A DNA stretch of 64,000 nt from UBA2883 sp964017965 (GTDB taxonomy: Bacteria; Cyanobacteriota; Vampirovibrionia; Gastranaerophilales; Gastranaerophilaceae), in contig CAXHNV010000002.1 in NCBI GenBank assembly GCA_964017965.1, positions 248,001 to 312,000 of the forward strand, given 5' to 3'. The position numbers were made by a program, and so were the translations under genes. A model generated the notes under the pieces. It was not told the DNA's origin. It did no database searches and saw only the letters and a list, made by a program, of their open reading frames with translations. This document shows, in pieces, positions 60,558-64,000 of this stretch (position 1 is the stretch's first letter; the number at the start of each line of letters is the position of its first letter).

Positions 60558-61517
60558 TTAGTCGTCAGCGTGACCTGCTGTACCTAATACATCAATCATT
60601 TTGTGTTTAACTAATTCTTTAACTGCTGTTCTACCTGGTCCCATATATTCACGTGGGTCAAATTTTTCAGGGTGTTCAACAAAGAATTCTCTGATTGTTG
60701 AAGTCATAGCCAATCTCAAGTCTGTATCGATATTGATTTTAGCAACACCGTGTTTAGAAGCATAGTTTAACATATCTTCAGGAACACCTTGAGCGTTTGG
60801 TAATTTACCGCCGTATTGGTTACATTTAGCAACTAAATCTTGAGGAACTGATGAAGAACCGTGAAGAACGATTGGATAATCACCGAAACCAGCTTCTTTA
60901 AGTGCGTCTTTGATTTCTTTAAGTCTTTCGAAGTCAAGTTTAGCTTCGCCTGCGAATTTGTAAGCACCGTGAGAAGTACCGATAGCGATAGCCAATGAAT
61001 CACAACCTGTTTGTTTAACAAATTCAACAGCTTCTTGAACGTTAGTATATTTAGCGTCTTTCGCATCAACGTTAACGTCATCTTCAATACCTGCTAATTT
61101 ACCAAGCTCAGCTTCAACTGAAACTCCTCTTTCGTGAGCGTATTCAACAACTTTCTTAGTAACAGCAACATTTTCTTCGAATGAGAATCTTGAACCGTCA
61201 ATCATAACAGATGAGAATCCGCCGTCGATACAAGCTTTACAAATTTCGAAGTCTGCACCGTGGTCTAAGTGAAGTGCGATAGGTACTGTAGTTGTAGCCA
61301 AAGCTGCTTCTACTAATTTAATAAGATATGTTTGATTAGCATATTTTCTAGCACCTGCTGAAACTTGAAGAATGATTGGAGATCTTGTTTCTTCAGCAGC
61401 TTCTGCGATACCTTGTAAAATTTCCATATTGTTAACATTGTAAGCACCAATAGCGTAACCGCCAGCTAATGCTTTTTTGAACATTTCATTTGTTCCAACT
61501 AATTTTCTTTCGCTCAT
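60558..61517 (-). CDS. fba: Class II fructose-bisphosphate aldolase
   Basis: Zinc aldolase of glycolysis and gluconeogenesis. 319 aa. AYNVNNMEILQGI, the metal-binding LHLDHGADFE, MIDGSRFSFEENV, EAELGKLAG, AIGTSHGAYK, VLHGSSSVP and KINIDTDLR are all diagnostic. AAGGAGG precedes the ATG. The gene is well expressed by the look of its strong ribosome site. Confidence 0.97.
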   Translation of the reverse strand: MSERKLVGTNEMFKKALAGGYAIGAYNVNNMEILQGIAEAAEETRSPIILQVSAGARKYANQTYLIKLVEAALATTTVPIALHLDHGADFEICKACIDGGFSSVMIDGSRFSFEENVAVTKKVVEYAHERGVSVEAELGKLAGIEDDVNVDAKDAKYTNVQEAVEFVKQTGCDSLAIAIGTSHGAYKFAGEAKLDFERLKEIKDALKEAGFGDYPIVLHGSSSVPQDLVAKCNQYGGKLPNAQGVPEDMLNYASKHGVAKINIDTDLRLAMTSTIREFFVEHPEKFDPREYMGPGRTAVKELVKHKMIDVLGTAGHADD

Positions 61518-61605
61518 TATAAGCCTCCTTCTCTAATACCAAATATGATTTAAAATTACTATAAACAAAAATTTTTTACAAGTAGTCGAATTTTGTTAAT
61601 AAAAA

Positions 61606-61705
61606 TTTTCAAGCTATAAGTGGCTTTTATGGATTATGTAAACAAATGTAACAAATAAATCAACACTTGAAATTGAGCATAGAGTATATACTTTATATAT
61701 ATGTA
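61606..61705 (+). promoter_or_regulatory. Shared orphan-gene promoter, copy b, with conserved upstream element
   Basis: Core: TGAAATT (61668-61674), exactly 15 bp, ACTTTATATA (61690-61699), GTA at 61703-61705. Upstream TTTTCAAGCTAT (61606-61617), then GATTATGTAAACAAATGTAAC, parallels the region before 59832. Confidence 0.58.
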
Positions 61706-61730
61706 AGATGTACTAACTAAAGGACGTAAG

Positions 61731-62186
61731 ATGGCAGTCTCAGGATTACTAGCTCAATATCTTGCTGTGAAAAACCAGCTGAACTATAATCAACTCCAAC
61801 AAACACGTTGGAATAACATGGCCACTGCTATGTCTAAAAAGTTGTCATCTCAATCATCATTGGAAGAGAAATGGCAAAGTAGTTCGGAAGCGTGCTACGA
61901 CTCTTGGGGACAATCAAAAGCATTCCAGGCAAAAGGAACTGTCTTCCAAGATTCTACCGGCGGAGGACATAAATACTCGCAACAATTAGCCGCTTCATTA
62001 TACGCAAACGCAGCAGTTCCAAAATTCGATTCAGAGTTGCTTGAAGAATACACTGAATTGGATATGGAATATACTACTATGCAATCAATGTATGATACGC
62101 TGTGTACTGAATTGGAAGCACAAGAAGGATCACTCAAAGAACAACTCGGTACAGAAGCACAAGATACGCATCTACTTGGAAGCTAA
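61731..62186 (+). CDS. Hypothetical helical protein (151 aa)
   Basis: No family recognised. It starts MAVSGLLAQYLAVKNQL and is helical through about residue 60, with W27 and a later W (EEKWQSS). A glycine-rich segment (STGGGHKYSQQ) separates it from an acidic second helix (about 95-145). No signal peptide. AAAGGAC precedes the ATG. It shares promoter, upstream element and N-terminal style with the 59832 protein. Its 3' end overlaps folD by 15 nt in convergent orientation, with no terminator. Confidence 0.65.
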   Translation: MAVSGLLAQYLAVKNQLNYNQLQQTRWNNMATAMSKKLSSQSSLEEKWQSSSEACYDSWGQSKAFQAKGTVFQDSTGGGHKYSQQLAASLYANAAVPKFDSELLEEYTELDMEYTTMQSMYDTLCTELEAQEGSLKEQLGTEAQDTHLLGS

Positions 62187-63011
62187 AACATTCAGCATAA
62201 GTGATGCAATAGTCATAGGGCCTACACCGCCCGGAACAGGAGAAATATACCCAAAATACTCTATAACTTCATTAAAATTATTAAAATCTAATTCCCAGTT
62301 AAGATCACCGGTTAATTTGTCGTTGGTATCTCTTGATATACCGACGTCGACGAAAACAGCTTTATTTTTAACCATCTTACATCTTACAACTTTTTTTCCT
62401 ACCGCGGATATTATTATGTCTGCGGTTTTTATTATTTCTTCGAGGTCTTTAGTACGTGAATGGCAGACAGTAACTGTCGCATCACGTCTTAATAACATCT
62501 GTACCATGGGTTTACCCACAATATTAGAACGACCTATGACAGCTACGTGTTTACCCGCCACATCAATACCGTATCTATCAAGTAATATCATTATCCCTTG
62601 CGGTGTAACAGGATAAAAATAAGGCTCCATACCTATTGATAACTTGCCGACATTCTCCGGAGTGAAACAATCAACATCTTTTTTAGGGTCAATTGCGCAT
62701 ATAACCTTCATTTTATCTATATGTTTTGGGAGTGGCATTTGGACTAATATACCGGTAACATCCGCATCTTTGTTTAAACGGTCAATTTCAGACAGAACAA
62801 CATCTTCACTTGTCTCTTCCGGCAACTCTATAACAGTAGATGTTATCCCGAGCATATTAGCCGTTTTTTTCTTGTTTCTGACATAAACCTGACTCGCTAA
62901 GTCATTTCCTACTAAAAGAACCGCCAAATGTGGTTTCTTATCAAGTTTAGCAACCTTTTCTTTTATATCCTCTAATATCTCGTTTGCAACCTTTTTGCCG
63001 TCTAAAATCAT
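62172..63011 (-). CDS. folD: Methylenetetrahydrofolate dehydrogenase/cyclohydrolase FolD
   Basis: Bifunctional one-carbon enzyme using NADP. 279 aa. SQVYVRNKKKTANMLGI has the catalytic lysine; LVQMPLPKHID, DVDCFTPENVGKL, GRSNIVGKPM and the closing PVPGGVGPMTIASLM are all family blocks. Its ATG overlaps the stop of the ATPase gene upstream (ATGA). It works with GlyA. Confidence 0.97.
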   Translation of the reverse strand: MILDGKKVANEILEDIKEKVAKLDKKPHLAVLLVGNDLASQVYVRNKKKTANMLGITSTVIELPEETSEDVVLSEIDRLNKDADVTGILVQMPLPKHIDKMKVICAIDPKKDVDCFTPENVGKLSIGMEPYFYPVTPQGIMILLDRYGIDVAGKHVAVIGRSNIVGKPMVQMLLRRDATVTVCHSRTKDLEEIIKTADIIISAVGKKVVRCKMVKNKAVFVDVGISRDTNDKLTGDLNWELDFNNFNEVIEYFGYISPVPGGVGPMTIASLMLNVLASK

Positions 63012-63760
63012 ATCTGCTCCTGTGGAATATTCAAACGTGGAAAGAATTGTTTGATTGCGTCTTTTACAACCTCTGATTTACGCTCCATAGGACATTCAAG
63101 AAGCTTTTCATCAAAAGGAATACTTCCCAATACCTCTAAATAGTGTCTATTTAGCAAGTTACAAACCATATTCATATTCTTATTATCAGTTTTATTTAAA
63201 ATAACCCCTAATTGTCCGCCAGCAGCATATTTAGCAGAAAATTCTTCAATACGCTTTGCAAGATGAACTGATTCTTCCGTAGGGTTAGCTACAATCAGTG
63301 TTAAATCAATATTTGTATCTACTAACTGGTTTAAATACTTTAAGTCAAATTCACAGTCAAACAGTACAAAATCATATCTTTCAATGAGCCTGTTAACAGA
63401 ATCGTTTATTTGCTGAGTAATCGGACAACGACAGTCTTTTGAACCTATAAACCAAGACACTATCAAATCTGTATAATCATCAAGCGACACAATAATATCT
63501 TCTAATGCCCAGTCAATGTATTCAGACTTAGTCATTTGTTGCGGAATACCTGTTTTATACTCGTGTTTACCGCTCCTTATACCATAAATAGTATTTCTTA
63601 TATCAAGCCCGAAACTGTGCCCGAATTCGCTTGATAAATCGTTATCTAATACTAAAATACTCTTTTCGGGAAAATATTCTCTTAAAATGGCTAAAAAAGA
63701 CTTTGTTATTGTAGTCTTACCGCTTCCGCTCTTCCCAGTTATTGCAATTTTTACTGTCAA
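63008..63760 (-). CDS. MinD/CooC-like P-loop ATPase
   Basis: 250 aa from TTG 63760, which lies 5 nt after GGAGAG; an in-frame GTG at 63775 is possible but overlaps that site. The deviant Walker A is KIAITGKSGSGKTTITK; DNDLSSEFG follows. FDCEFDLKYLNQL, LIVANPTEESVHLAKRIEE and LNKTDN complete a SIMIBI-class ATPase. A C-x-C (KDCRCPI) recalls the nickel-binding CxC of CooC, but no CO dehydrogenase is here. Possible metallochaperone, or a MinD-type positioning ATPase. Confidence 0.72.
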   Translation of the reverse strand: MTVKIAITGKSGSGKTTITKSFLAILREYFPEKSILVLDNDLSSEFGHSFGLDIRNTIYGIRSGKHEYKTGIPQQMTKSEYIDWALEDIIVSLDDYTDLIVSWFIGSKDCRCPITQQINDSVNRLIERYDFVLFDCEFDLKYLNQLVDTNIDLTLIVANPTEESVHLAKRIEEFSAKYAAGGQLGVILNKTDNKNMNMVCNLLNRHYLEVLGSIPFDEKLLECPMERKSEVVKDAIKQFFPRLNIPQEQI

Positions 63761-63801
63761 TGAATCTCTCCACACCCAAATTAGTTATATATTCTATAAT
63801 A

Positions 63802-64000
63802 TCAAATATTTAAAAATTTGCAAAGAGCTTTAATAACAGTTTTAAAACGTGAAGTTGTAGGCAAGTGTCTTACGGGGTAGTATGGCTCGTATTCTTTAAT
63901 AATGTTTTTAGGTAATTCCTTGTCATTATTAAGAATTTCTGCAATCATAATAAGGTAATTATTCTGTTCATCACGGTATTCGGCATCTGTTGCTCTAAAA
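63802..64000 (-). CDS. Unknown protein, C-terminal fragment (cut by window edge)
   Basis: A minus-strand frame enters from beyond position 64000 and ends at TGA 63804-63802, giving 65 residues. It contains RDEQNNYLIMIAEILNN, KEYEPYYPVRHLP and a basic end (KALCKFLNI). No family recognised from this part. It is 41 nt upstream of the ATPase gene on the same strand, so the two may be co-transcribed. Confidence 0.6.
   Translation of the reverse strand, partial: FRATDAEYRDEQNNYLIMIAEILNNDKELPKNIIKEYEPYYPVRHLPTTSRFKTVIKALCKFLNI

Noticed and set aside
59832..62186. Type III or WXG100-type secretion substrates
   Set aside because: The two helical proteins look like such substrates in outline, but there is no WXG motif at the proper place and no secretion machinery in the window. 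Not claimed.
1..64000. tRNA, rRNA, 4.5S RNA, CRISPR, insertion sequences, riboswitches
   Set aside because: I looked through the intergenic gaps and found no cloverleaf, repeat-spacer array, transposase frame or known riboswitch pattern.

Overview
The window is AT-rich, densely packed bacterial DNA using the standard code. The genes point to an anaerobic, non-photosynthetic diderm. Evidence for an outer membrane is a TolC/RND/adaptor efflux operon, a GT9 heptosyltransferase-like protein and a meso-DAP-type MurE. An acyl-CoA dehydratase activase, a full-length NifU with NifS, and a PDZ/radical-SAM/DUF512 protein sit beside a Tic20-like membrane protein. The best overall fit is a gut member of the non-photosynthetic Cyanobacteriota (Melainabacteria/Gastranaerophilales type). 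That assignment is an inference from gene content, not from a marker-gene tree. I see no insertion sequences, prophage, CRISPR array, rRNA or tRNA.

Layout. 1-2.2 kb (minus): a two-component pair cut by the window edge, panD and xerD. 2.26-9.4 kb (plus): murC-murB-ddl-ftsQ with overlapping genes, then ffh, ndk and tgt. 9.4-14.5 kb: lineage-specific small proteins, a 2-hydroxyacyl-CoA dehydratase activator homologue, a secreted TPR protein with a metallophosphoesterase, and an EF-hand protein. 14.5-17.4 kb (minus): DUF512 protein, PadR regulator, ispD, yidD and a small ORF. 17.5-25.7 kb (mostly plus): ruvB, DUF151 nuclease, nifU-nifS, rpiB-rsfS, TPR protein, Tic20-like protein and orphans. 25.7-39.5 kb (minus): serS, the efflux operon, a calpain-like protein, a heptosyltransferase-like protein, a second two-component pair, and panE-yqeK-nadD. 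39.6-43.1 kb (plus): LysM protein, glyA, a WecA/MraY-family transferase and an orphan. 43.1-49 kb (minus): sugar transporter, glgC, a tandem-duplicated EF-hand-like protein and metG. 49-51.5 kb (plus): secreted GH13-like protein and DMT transporter. 51.4-59.6 kb (minus): secreted protein, lgt, TPR lipoprotein, ilvD, nagA, murE and ftsI. 59.8-64 kb: two related coiled-coil orphans around fba, then folD and a MinD/CooC-like ATPase.

Most named genes are housekeeping: peptidoglycan and division (murC, murB, ddl, ftsQ, murE, ftsI, a broken-up dcw cluster), cofactors (panD, panE, nadD, folD, Fe-S assembly), translation and export. The unusual layer is in the orphan genes. Six unlinked ones (9951, 14447, 19708, 47304, 59832, 61731) share a promoter of the form nnCAATT - exactly 15 bp - ACTTTATATA (ACTTTATT/ACTTTAAT in two), followed by a GTA. 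A seventh, weaker copy precedes a calpain-like cysteine protease gene. None of the seven proteins has a Sec signal peptide, and they include EF-hand, coiled-coil, glycine-zipper and protease-like proteins. I read this as a candidate regulon for a lineage-specific, possibly exported protein set.

Other notable signals are a set of genes whose -10 box lies 6-7 nt before the start codon (predicted leaderless mRNAs), an orphan promoter plus terminator that looks like a small RNA gene, a strong G-quadruplex motif, and a WecA-family gene whose only well-placed start codon is ATT.
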